Assembly: GCA_003427395.1 (NCBI GenBank) | Contig: BFEA01000100.1 | Coordinates: 3,187,508 to 3,215,163, forward strand | Direction of reading: 5' to 3' | Origin: Chara braunii | Lineage: Eukaryota > Streptophyta > Charophyceae > Charales > Characeae | Length of the DNA: 27,656 bases | Shown: positions 19,544 to 27,535 of the stretch, piece after piece | How the letters are laid out: each line of letters begins with the position of its first letter | How positions within the stretch are numbered: the stretch's first letter is position 1 | Made by a program: the position numbers and the translations under genes | Notes under the pieces: model-generated | What the model was told of the DNA's origin: nothing | Databases searched by the model: none | The model's input: only the letters and a program-made list of their open reading frames with translations

Positions 19544-19647
19544 ATTGAATCCATACCTTCATTTATTTATTTATTTTTTTAGTTTTTAATTCTTTTTTTT
19601 TTAAACGGACCCAGTGCCGAAGGCTGATATTGAATCCATACCTTCAT
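19544..19647 (-). mobile_element. 66-bp retro-micro-insertion with 19-bp target duplication
   Basis: ATTGAATCCATACCTTCAT occurs at 19544-19562 and again at 19629-19647. Between them lie 66 bp that, on the minus strand, read as a short unique part followed by an A-rich tail of about 45 bases. This is the signature of a severely 5'-truncated LINE or SINE copied by target-primed reverse transcription. The unique part contains CACTGGGTCCGTTT, which faintly resembles the LINE tail CGCTGGGCCCGGTT. Confidence 0.7.
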
Positions 19648-20620
19648 AATGTTGGACTTTGATATTTTAAAGATGTATATGTGTATTTAAATTGCATCTA
19701 TGTATGTGTAAATCTAGAATGTATAAATTAATATGTAACATAATATATGAGTGAGTGAAACTCTGGGGCGAGGTCCCATTAGTAGTCGGATACTAGGAGT
19801 GTGGTCGATCCTGTGTGACACTGAGTGGCAGCGACCAGACAGGTTCATTACGAATTTATGCGCTGAGAAAATAGGAGAAAAGCCAAAAAAAAAAAAAAGA
19901 AGCAGAGACCTCCCACCGGAAATCACAGCAGAGTGTTTCCCAGCCATCAGATCACAAATGATCTGATGGTGGTGGTTGCAACAACAGTGAACAAAGTAAC
20001 CTTCACATTTTCTGGAATAAACTTGACTTCTGTCAGCACTGATCCTGACACCCCATATATATGGAGGGCTCCACCCAATGAGATAATTGCACAACAGCAA
20101 GTAAAATACTAAAAGTCTTCTATCCAGTGGGCCTAGGCCAACCCCACCCTCCTTTGGGGTTGGCCACACCCCCAACCGATTGAAAAGATTCTGGCGGGAA
20201 GCTTTCTTTGCAAGGGCATGCCCAGTGTTAAGGAGAGGGGGAGGGGAACGAAGATCTCCTTACTTTTTCGGGTAATACATCACGGCAGGATTTGGGTCAC
20301 TCAACTGCCCCACAAACTCGTTTCTATCCTATCCCGTTGCTAGTGGCCGGTTCGGTTGGCCCAACGGTCCACCAAAACTGTGCCAACAATTTTCGGGGGT
20401 CCCAGGCACTGGAAAATTTCCTGGGGACCCCAATTTTTGTTTTCGAATTTTCTCAAAATGGGGCCCAACAGGACACCTCAAACCGGAGACCGGATGTGGA
20501 CATCTAGACCGGACCGTCTGGATCCTGATCCGGAGGTCCAGTTGACAACCATGATGTATATGACCATGCTGTGCCTCTAGTGCCAGCAGCGTGTCTGGAG
20601 TGTATTTTTTGGCTGTGACA
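19648..20620. other. gene-free region with several hairpins
   Basis: No gene is supported; frames on either strand lack domains. Three strong inverted repeats are present: CCATCAGATCA/TGATCTGATGG (19944-19954 and 19959-19969, 4-base loop), GGCCAACCCCA/TGGGGTTGGCC (20136-20146 and 20155-20165, 8-base loop) and GGGGTCCCAGG/CCTGGGGACCCC (20396-20406 and 20420-20431, one bulge). They could come from small fold-back elements. Confidence 0.5.
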
Positions 20621-20774
20621 GACCTTTCTTTGTTTCGTGGATGTTTTGCTGGCTTGTGATGGGGTGTGAACCGACAGTCTGTAGAGTTTCCCATCTGGTG
20701 TGGGTGAGTGATAGTCTACTTTGATTTTGGTTAAGGTAGATTATCATNTACAGTGTAATCAGTGAGGGGATTCT

Positions 20775-20834
20775 GCAGANTGTTGAGGGTTCAGCCTCCT
20801 GATGAGTCGGTGAAACTCCGACGAAACAGTTTGT
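20775..20834 (+). ncRNA. type III hammerhead ribozyme, copy 1 (complete)
   Basis: A self-cleaving RNA fold. The core CTGATGA is at 20799-20805 and GAAA at 20823-20826. Helix I: GAGG (20785-20788) with CCTC (20795-20798), loop GTTCAG. Helix II: GTCGG (20806-20810) with CCGAC (20818-20822), loop TGAAACT. Helix III is open-ended: GCAGANTG (20775-20782) pairs with CAGTTTGT (20827-20834) through Watson-Crick and G-U pairs. The unresolved base at 20780 is C in copy 4 and would pair with G20829. The cleavage site would follow U20784 (GUU; GUC is more usual, but NUH is permitted). With helices I and II closed by loops, this is the type III topology. All core nucleotides are present, so activity is plausible but untested. 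Confidence 0.88.
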
Positions 20835-20928
20835 CACAGCCCCTCNTTTGTTGTCCTCTTCTCNCTCTCTGCCTACGGTTTACCGGGCAGTTCTGTTTGT
20901 GACGATATATATATATATTCTATTTGTG

Positions 20929-20929
20929 A

Positions 20930-20982
<53 letters not shown>
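20929..20982. repeat. (TA)n microsatellite
   Basis: A pure TA run after GTGACGA. Shorter TA runs after the same GTGACGA context occur near 20904, 21060, 21096 and 21966, so the repeat family carries a TA tract at this position and it has expanded here. Confidence 0.9.
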
Positions 20983-20985
<3 letters not shown>

Positions 20986-21213
20986 CAGTTTGTCACAGCC
21001 CCTCGTTTGTTGTCCTCTTCTCCCTCTCTGCCTACGGTTTACCGGGCAGTTCTATTTGACGATATATATATATATATCGTCACACTGTTTGTGACGATAT
21101 ATATATATATCAGTTGTGGGGCTATGGTTGATCCTCAAGCACAACCAGGGTAACAGGGTTGACGTGGATTATCACTTTCAGTATCATCAATTACGAGAGT
21201 CGGCAGCCTCTAC

Positions 21214-21266
21214 ACTGTAGAGGGTTCAGCCTCAACATGAGTAGGTGGAACTCCAAAGAAACAGTC
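21214..21266 (+). ncRNA. hammerhead ribozyme relic, copy 2
   Basis: The scaffold is retained: ACTG (21214-21217), then TA and the predicted cleavage position after A21219, GAGG/CCTC helix I with the same GTTCAG loop, GAAA (21258-21261) and CAGT. The core reads AACATGA (21234-21240) instead of CTGATGA, and helix II no longer pairs well. The changed core includes the essential G, so I expect no self-cleavage. The two intact outer helices show common descent with copy 1. Confidence 0.65.
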
Positions 21267-21593
21267 TGTTACGGCCCCTCGTTTGTTGTACTCTTCTCCC
21301 ACTTTGCCTACGGTTTACCCCCACTTGTGTTTAAACTTTGACTATACACGGACCTTTCTTTGTTTCGTGGGTGTTTTGCTGGCTTGTGATGGGGTGTGAA
21401 CCGACAGTCTGAAGAATTGTCCATCTGGTGTGGGTGAGTGATAGTCTGCTTTGATTTTGGTCACAGGTACCTTGAGGGCAGTGGTCGGTGCCCACCTCAT
21501 GGTATCAGTTGCCGGGCAGCCGTTGATGCTTAACCACAACAGGGGTTAAGGTGGATTATCACTTACAGTGTAATCAGTTACTAGGGGATTCTG

Positions 21594-21651
21594 CACACTA
21601 TTGAGGGTTCAACCTGCTGATGAGTCGGTGAAGCTCGGACGAAACAGATTG
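21594..21651 (+). ncRNA. hammerhead ribozyme, copy 3 (intact core, weakened helices)
   Basis: The core CTGATGA (21617-21623) and GAAA (21641-21644) are intact. Helix I has three of four pairs (GAGG with CCTG). Helix II has one central G-G mismatch (GTCGG with CGGAC). Helix III is damaged: ACTATT precedes the predicted cleavage point (21602/21603), putting A opposite C next to the core. Activity is doubtful. Confidence 0.75.
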
Positions 21652-21790
21652 TTAGAGCCCCTCGTTTGTTGTCCTATTTTCCCTCTCTGTCGACGACGGT
21701 TCTATTTCACGATATACATATCGTCAAATGGAACTGCCCGGTCAGCCGTAGGCAGAGAGGGAGAAGCGGACAACATACGAGGGGGCTGTG

Positions 21791-21850
21791 ACAAACTGTT
21801 TCGTTGGAGTTTCACAGAATCATCAGGAGGCTGAACCCACAACAGTCTGC
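21791..21850 (-). ncRNA. hammerhead ribozyme, copy 4 (minus strand)
   Basis: On the minus strand, GCAGACTGTT (complement of 21841-21850) is followed by GTGG, loop GTTCAG, CCTC, core CTGATGA (complement of 21820-21826), an eroded helix II, GAAA (complement of 21799-21802) and CAGTTTGT (complement of 21791-21798). Helix III forms eight pairs including G-U. Helix I has one U-U mismatch. Helix II (TTCTG with CCAAC) pairs poorly. Predicted cleavage is between 21841 and 21840. Core intact; activity doubtful because of helix II. Confidence 0.75.
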
Positions 21851-21964
21851 AGAATCCCCTAAGTGATTACACTGTAAGTGATAATCCACCTTAAGTCCGG
21901 TTGTGGTTAAGCATCCAGGACTGCCCGCAACTGATATGCTGAGCTCGGCACCAACCACTGCCCT

Positions 21965-22154
21965 CATATATATATATATCATATCCCTTAAGAAGCATTG
22001 GCCGCGGCGCGAAGTCCATGGCGCGCTGCTCGCCGGATTTGGGTCGAAGTTTTGATGAGGGGCGGCGGATGAAGGGGATCGAGGGTGGGGGAGTGTGCTG
22101 AGGGGTGCGCGTACCGAAATGTTCACAGCGCGCCACCAAAGAAGGGTGCGTGCC
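21965..22154. other. spacer between hammerhead cluster and LTR
   Basis: A TA tract, then GC-rich sequence without a gene. Its last bases (GTGCC, 22150-22154) border the LTR and should include the target-site duplication of the chromovirus, whose other copy lies outside the window. Confidence 0.4.
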
Positions 22155-23327
22155 TGTTGCATACTGTAACGAGCAGACCAGAACAAGAACCAGCCTCTCA
22201 ATACAAAGTACAAGATAACACAGCGGAAGACTTAGATACCAGTGATCCGAACAATCAATATTGCAATGCAGCCCTGAACATACATCATCATCATCGTTAC
22301 ATGGTGTGAATGGGGTCTGGCGCTTCACACAGGAAGACTGCGCCAGCCCGTACCATACACAGACGAAGAAGAAGGGGTTAGACGAAGAGGAGGGGAAAAA
22401 TGGGAATGTAGTCAACACCAAGTCTTCGTCACAGGCCCAAATAGTCCCTCGTCGAAATGTCTGAATCCCAAATGTCAAGTCTGGATCCAATGTCGTCAAG
22501 TCTGAAGTCACAACTCTGTTTCTCTCTGTCGTAGTCTGAGAAGTCAGGTGGCGAGAGGGTGAGAAGAGATGGTGGACTTAGAAGAGGAAGAAGAAGAACT
22601 CTCTCTCTCTCTGTGTCCGGTACTAACCAGTGAAGTTGGTGCCTTGATGCAGGTACCTCGCAGATGGAGCTGGAGCGATGGCGCCACAGGTAAGTACCAC
22701 TGGCCTCTGCCAATACCTCTCCCAACTCTACGATCTACCACCTACCAGCGCCCAGCGTTGAAGACTACTCTATGGCTATGGGCGCCCAGGGCCGAAGACT
22801 ACCACTAACGCTGAAGGCTACTCCCTAGCGCTGAAGACTACTGCAGCGCTCCTCCTGAGTGCTGCGGCTGAATCCTGAAGACTACTCGTGCCTACTGACA
22901 ACTACCTACCTGTGAAGTGCATGAGAACTTCCTATGTACTACCGGGTGCCTCCTGACTGCAGGCGAGGCAGTCCAGGAGGCTGCTCTTGCCAATGCCTAC
23001 GGGGGAAAGGGGCTGCAGCTGCAGCTCCTGCTCGAGCTGGCGTGGGGAACAGGCTATTTCTGGCCTGTTCCGAAACCCTGTTTTCGTGTCTGAGTCTTAG
23101 GTAGGTCGAAGACAATGAGGGCCTGAAAATGACCCTCCGTTTCAGGCTAAAAAGCCTCTAGGCCTGAAAGGCCCAGAAATAGGCTGAAACGAAATAGGGC
23201 CTGCAGACCCTCGTATTTCAGCTTTCAGGCTGAACGACGGGGGCCTATAAGCCCTAAGTTTTAGGCTTTTAGGTTGAAAGTGCGGGACGGGCCTTGCAGG
23301 GCCCGTGTGGCTACGCAGTATGCCACA
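22155..23327 (-). repeat. chromovirus 3' LTR
   Basis: On the minus strand the LTR starts TGTGGCATACTG directly after the polypurine tract (at 23327) and ends CAGTATGCAACA (at 22155). The ends are inverted repeats with one mismatch in 12 and have the canonical TG...CA termini. Length 1173 bp. It contains a GAAGACTAC short-repeat zone (about 22755-22885) and a zone of repeated AGGCCTGAAA and TTTCAGGCT (about 23118-23275). The 5' LTR is not in the window, so the pair cannot be compared for age. Confidence 0.8.
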
Positions 23328-23340
23328 CCCCCCCCTCCTT
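23328..23340 (-). promoter_or_regulatory. polypurine tract
   Basis: AAGGAGGGGGGGG on the minus strand lies directly against the LTR start and 12 bp after the integrase stop codon. This is the primer position for plus-strand DNA synthesis in LTR retroelements. Confidence 0.85.
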
Positions 23341-23352
23341 GAAAGACCGAGC

Positions 23353-24590
23353 TTACCTGCGAGGGCGAAGCTGTCTGTCTGAGGGAGGGACCACAGTCCG
23401 GGTGGGAGGGGCGGGTCGTGGAGGTCCCTTAACTAACCTTTGACGCTCGTAGTGAGCGTAGATCAGCGGTGCGGATGCTTTCAAATCTGCTCCTGAAATC
23501 CACCGAGTGTCGTCGGGATCGCATGCTCTGAATGTAACTTTGTAATGTCGCGGCTTGCTGCCGTACTTGCGATCCGAGATGACGCGGTCAACCTCCTGAT
23601 GACCATCCATAGATGGAGGGTCCTGCGATCGTCTGCCCGGGAAGTCATCGCTCTTAGCTGGTGTATATGTTGCCAGCTTTGATGCGTGAAAGACTGGATG
23701 GACCGTCAGATGCTCGGGAATGTTGATCACAAATGAAGGGCCATCAGGCTCATCGCCCGCGGCTGATGTCACAGACCATGGTCCAAACCACTTGGGAAGC
23801 AGTTTGCGTGAAACATCCTGTTCCTGTGCAAACTCTTCCGCGGAGACCCAAACCAGATCACTGGCGCGGATGGGACATGGTACCCGACGCCTGTTGGCTT
23901 GCTGCTGCATGCGGACTTGAGCCTTTTGCATGTTCGCGCGGGCTTGAGTGAGCAATTCCCTGTACTTCCGGACGGAAGCGGGAGAGCAAGTAGCGTCAAT
24001 GTCGGATGGTCGAGGGAGGAGAAGGTCGGCAAAGATACTGACTTTCCGTCCACCGTGGTGCAACTCGAATGGAGTCAAGCCGATCGCCGGGTGCACCGAA
24101 GTGTTGTAGGTGAACTCGATGTCGGGGAGGCGGTCGACCCAATGACGGATGAGCGTACGAAGCATCATTTGAGCGGTTTGATGTGCCCGCTCCGTCTGCC
24201 CGTCTGTCTGTGGATGCCGAGCCGAACTTGGCTTCATCTTCGTGCCGGACTCCTGCATGAGAGCAGTCCGAAATGCCGACATGAAGCGAGTGTCGCGGTC
24301 GCTGACTATGTCTTCTGGTACACCGTGGCCACAAATCCAACCGGTGTGCAGGAGGCGTGCCAGCTCGGGAGCCGTGGAGTAGTACTTCCAAGAAAGAAAA
24401 CGCGCGTACTTACTCAATCGGTCCACAACCGTGAGGATGCCGTCGTGTCCGAGCCGGTCGCGAGGGAACGGACCGGTGACGTCCATGGCAATGGAGAGAC
24501 CGGGTTCCCGTGGGATGGGCATCGGGTGTAACTCGCCATAGGGATTGCGGTTGCGGGGTTTGCTGCGTCGACAATGATGGGAGACATTTT
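23353..24590 (-). pseudogene. chromovirus integrase with chromodomain, N-terminally truncated
   Basis: Integrase inserts the element DNA into the genome. The DDE core is present: D in AMDVTGPFP, D in VSDRDTRF and E in HPQTDGQTERAH. A GPY/F-type module (KWFGPWSV, then HPVFHASKL) and a C-terminal chromodomain-like segment (EVDRVISDRK to LIYAHYE, roughly residues 345-395 of the open frame) follow. Chromodomains direct chromoviruses to particular chromatin. The frame is open from before 24590 to the TAA at 23353. Of the N-terminal HHCC zinc-binding domain only the last part (HHCRRSKPRNRNP) remains, because the sequence jumps from RNase H straight into it. The ATG at 24616-24618 is not a real start. 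Confidence 0.88.
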
Positions 24591-25535
24591 GTGGCTGAAA
24601 TACTCCACAGGGTGTCAATCGTCGCCGTCGTGCTGTTCCAAGACTGCCCCAATGCCATAGTCGGAAGCGTCCGTAGTCACTCTCGTCGGCAGGGTGGGGT
24701 CATAGATGCTAAGGACGGGTGTCATGAGCATGGCCGTCTTAAGTGCTTGGAATGACCAGCATGCGTCGTCATCGAATACGAATGGCACCTTTGGCGATTG
24801 TAATTGCGTCATAGGTGCAGCAATCCTTGAGTATCCGGTGATGAATTGCTGATAGTAGCCCGCCAATCCCATGAATGAACGAACGTCCGTGGTGTTGGTG
24901 GGCTCGGGCCATACTCGTAGGGCCTCGATCTTGCCCGCAAGCGGACGGATGCCTTGCGGCGTCACATAATGTCCCAAGTACTCCAACTCCTGCCGCGCAA
25001 ATTTGCACTTGTCACGGTTGGCTTTGTACTTGGTTTGGCGTAGCCACTCCAAAACGGTGCGCAGGTGTTCCACATGCTCCTCCAAACTCCGGTTGTACAC
25101 CAGGATGTCGTCGAGGTAGATAAGTACGTAACGATCCAGCATGTGTTGGAACTCCGTTGTCATAGCCGCTTGGAAAGTGGCCGGGGCATTCGTAAGGTCA
25201 AATGGCATGACCAGCCATTCGAAATGCCCATATCGCGTCTTAAACGCGGTCTTGTAGCGATCCCCCTTCCGAATCTCGAGTTGGTGATATCCCGACTTGA
25301 GGTCCAGCTTGGAGAAGAACTTGGCGCCGCCCAGTCGCTCGAGAAGATCGTCGATGCGTGGGAGAGGGCCGGCGTTTCTGATCGTCTGCGCGTTGAGCTT
25401 GTGATAATCGATGCACAACCGCAAATCCTTGTTCTTCTTCCGGACGAAGAGAACAGGAGCACCGTATGGCGATGAGCTAGGCCGAATCCAACCTTTCTCC
25501 AGAAGGTCGTCGAGTTGTGCCCGAAGCACACTTAA
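24581..25535 (-). pseudogene. chromovirus reverse transcriptase and partial RNase H
   Basis: This part copies the element RNA into DNA. Visible motifs in order: [57 protein letters not shown] (the family normally has MPFGLTNAP), YLDD (active site, in [10 protein letters not shown]), YLGH and the RNase H start [18 protein letters not shown] at about 24614 interrupts just before HPVEYFSHKM. Directly after that the sequence enters the integrase zinc finger in another frame, so most of RNase H is missing. It is separated from the protease part by TAA at 25536-25538, in the same frame, where closely related elements would be expected to have a sense codon. Confidence 0.9.
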
Positions 25536-26660
25536 TTATTCCTCGCTCATTCGGTAGATGCAACCGCGTGGAGGTACGGCCCCGTCCTCGAGGATGATCT
25601 CGTGGCGGATGGGTCGATCCGGTACTACTCCGTGCGGGCCTTTGAACACGTCGCTGTAGGCGTCGAGAAGTTCGGTGATGCGTGGATCTGAAGATGAGTC
25701 CGTCGATGACGCATCTTGGGGCGGGAGGGCGTGGAGAAAACACCCCCCCATCTCCTCGATGTCGTCTCTGATGATGGAAGCTCGCATGCTTGCGGCAGAT
25801 ACCACGTGACAGCTGACTGAAGGGTGAGGAGGAGCTACCGTGCATGGGACTAGTAATCCGTTCCGATCACGAATGTGAACGGTGCGGCGGTAGAAGTTCA
25901 CCGGGTGATCCTCGCTTCGCAGCCATGACATACCCAAGATCATGTCGAATTTGGTGTCCAGAATGTCAAAGGACACCACCTCACTTGCGTAAGGGGCAAA
26001 GTACATTGGGACGTCGTCAATGCACCGGTCGATTGACTTGTGCGTGTGACCGTCCGCCAATGTGACTTGCGTGGGCTGGGACTTCCTTCGGACTCGTGGG
26101 CCAAGGCCGGCGCGTACCATGAAGTCCTGACTCATGTAGTTGCGAGATGCTCCGCAATCGATCAAAGCGCTGCAGGTCGCCTCTCCTATCTGAATGCGTA
26201 CATATAGCAATGGTGCGTCGATGTCGTCGTACTGTTGCGTCTTGAACTCGCGGTCGATCTTCGCAATGTAGGCGTGAAGGTCGACAACCTCTACTCCGGC
26301 GTCCATCAACGGAGTCGGTACTGCAGTGTGCAAGTAATCTTGCAATTGTGCCTTGAGCACATTGCAATGCGGTTTCGACAATCGACCGGACGGGGGCAGG
26401 GGCATTCATTGGAAGTCCTCAAAAGTCAACGGGTCGAGCACTTCAAGTCTTGACCATGACGTTGAATCCCCGACGGTAGATGACGGCGAAGCTGCCGAAT
26501 CGGTTGCCGATGGTGATGAAACCGTGCATGCGGTAGAGTGTTGCACGTGGAGCGGTTGGTCCAGCGGTGGGACCAAGTGGACAGCATAATCCTCGTAAGT
26601 GTACCGAGGACTTGCGACATGCGCATCCTCCCCAGATGTGTAGGAGGCCGCTAGCAAGGC
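25536..26660 (-). pseudogene. chromovirus protease region
   Basis: The aspartic protease releases the mature proteins from the polyprotein. The catalytic loop is ALIDCGASRNYMS: an Asp-Cys-Gly triad where most retropepsins have Asp-Ser/Thr-Gly. The partner motif DMILGMSWL follows about 80 residues later, as in gypsy proteases. The upstream part (to about 26660) is in the same frame and is split by TGA at 26406-26408, immediately before an ATG, so the ATG at 26405 is probably not the original start. The junction with gag requires a frame change between 26711 and about 26660. DCGA may be a lineage feature and not a defect, since the rest of the domain is well preserved. Confidence 0.82.
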
Positions 26661-26710
26661 GGCCGAATCTGGCGGAGTGAGAGGTGGAGTCGCCTCACCT
26701 CCTGCGCAAC

Positions 26711-27369
26711 TCAGTTTTCCGAGTTAAGACGAGGCCGCACATCCTCCTTGGCCTGATCCTGGCAAAGGGAGGTCTTGTGCTTGGTGCTTTTGCACCAGTA
26801 GCAGCAGCCGTAACGGCCGCGGTACTTGTACTCGGCCTCGGTCAAACCGAACTTGACCCATGGTGGTGCTGGCTGTCCATTTCCGGTCGGCGATGCTGAT
26901 TTCGCCTTCCCGTTCACTCGAGGTTTGTTGTTGCTTCGCGGCTGGACAACAGCCACCTGATCTCCCTCACGTGACGCTTGGGTGGCTGCTGGGTCTTCCA
27001 CAGTGTCCGATTGGACTGCAGCGAACTGCTGCTGTCGCAGACCAGTTCTCACCTTCTCCACATAGGTTGGCTGCCACGTTGACTTCTTGTGTGCAGCCGA
27101 CCTGTTGGTCTTGATGATCTCCCTTGNCTTATCAATGATCTCAGCAAAGGTGGTGTATTGCTCGCGATCACCAAGTCTCTGGCTCAGTGCAGCACATGAC
27201 CTGTTGTAGAACTCACGGCGTAGATGCGTGAACGGTAAGTCCATATCGGGCAGTGCCGCGATCTTCTGCCATTCCGTGAGCCAGTCCCGTGTTGCTGTGT
27301 TGCCCTGAGACATGGTGAAAAGATGGTTGATGGCTAGTGTTGGTGCGTCGTCGACGATGAACCACTTCT
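26711..27369 (-). pseudogene. chromovirus gag, 5'-truncated
   Basis: Gag forms the particle and binds RNA. A retrotransposon-gag segment (MSQGNTATRDWLTEWQKI, then LPFTHLRREFYNRSCAAL) and a zinc knuckle CYWCKSTKHKTSLC (CX2CX4HX4C) are visible, ending in TAA at 26711. The frame continues upstream of the ATG at 27313 to about 27369 (KWFIVDDAPTLAINHLF), so that ATG is internal. Further upstream the expected gag N-terminus is replaced by a misplaced copy of a later gag segment. One ambiguous base lies near 27127. Confidence 0.85.
26994..27162 (-). repeat. gag segment, original copy of a duplication
   Basis: About 168 bp encoding TTFAEIIDK through AAVQSDTV recur at 27368-27535 with a handful of differences. 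This copy is in the correct position between the gag core and the zinc knuckle. Confidence 0.85.
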
Positions 27370-27535
27370 TCCACAGTGTCCGATTGGACTGCAGCGAACT
27401 GCTGCTGTCGCGGACCAGTTCTCACCTTCTCCACATAGGTTGGTTGCCACGTTGACTTCTCGTGTGCAGCCGACCTGTTGGTCTTGCTGATTTCCCTTGC
27501 CTTACCAATGATCTCAGTGAAGGTGGTGTATTGCT
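27368..27535 (-). repeat. gag segment, displaced copy
   Basis: Same content as 26994-27162 (TTFTEIIGKAREISKTNRSA to AAVQSDTV), but located 5' of the gag core where a different part of gag is expected. The differences from the other copy mean that either the duplication is old or the two parts come from two related elements joined by recombination or misassembly. Confidence 0.8.

Larger units (their letters stand above)
20621..21964. mobile_element. hammerhead-ribozyme repeat cluster (retrozyme-like)
   Basis: Copies of one repeat family lie in direct and inverted orientation. Segment P (about 111 bp, starting GACCTTTCTTTGTTTCGTGG) is at 20621-20731 and 21351-21461, 730 bp apart. Segment R carries GATTATCACTTACAGTGTAATCA, then the ribozyme, then CACAGCCCCTCGTTTGTTG and CTCTCTGCCTACGG, ending in GTGACGATATAT. 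It is present near 20731, 21155 and 21546 on the plus strand and about 21895-21722 on the minus strand, with a 3' fragment at 20982-21066. No protein is encoded. Non-autonomous retroelements with type III hammerheads are known in plants as retrozymes, and Penelope-like elements also carry hammerheads. Which of these, if either, this family belongs to is not decided by the sequence. TGGTATCAG near 21502 could be part of a tRNA primer-binding site. Confidence 0.75.
21476..21964. repeat. fold-back formed by hammerhead copies 3 and 4
   Basis: Two tail-to-tail copies form an inverted repeat with arms of about 240 bp. The centre is CGATATACATATCG (21710-21723). Matching blocks in order outward include CTCTCTG, CACAGCCCC, the ribozyme, ACAGTGTAATCA, TTAACCACAAC and GGGCAGTGGT. 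Confidence 0.8.

Noticed and set aside
19714-20175. Minus-strand 153-codon frame as a gene
   Set aside because: No domain, a poly-Phe stretch from an A-run, and two strong hairpins inside it. More likely non-coding.
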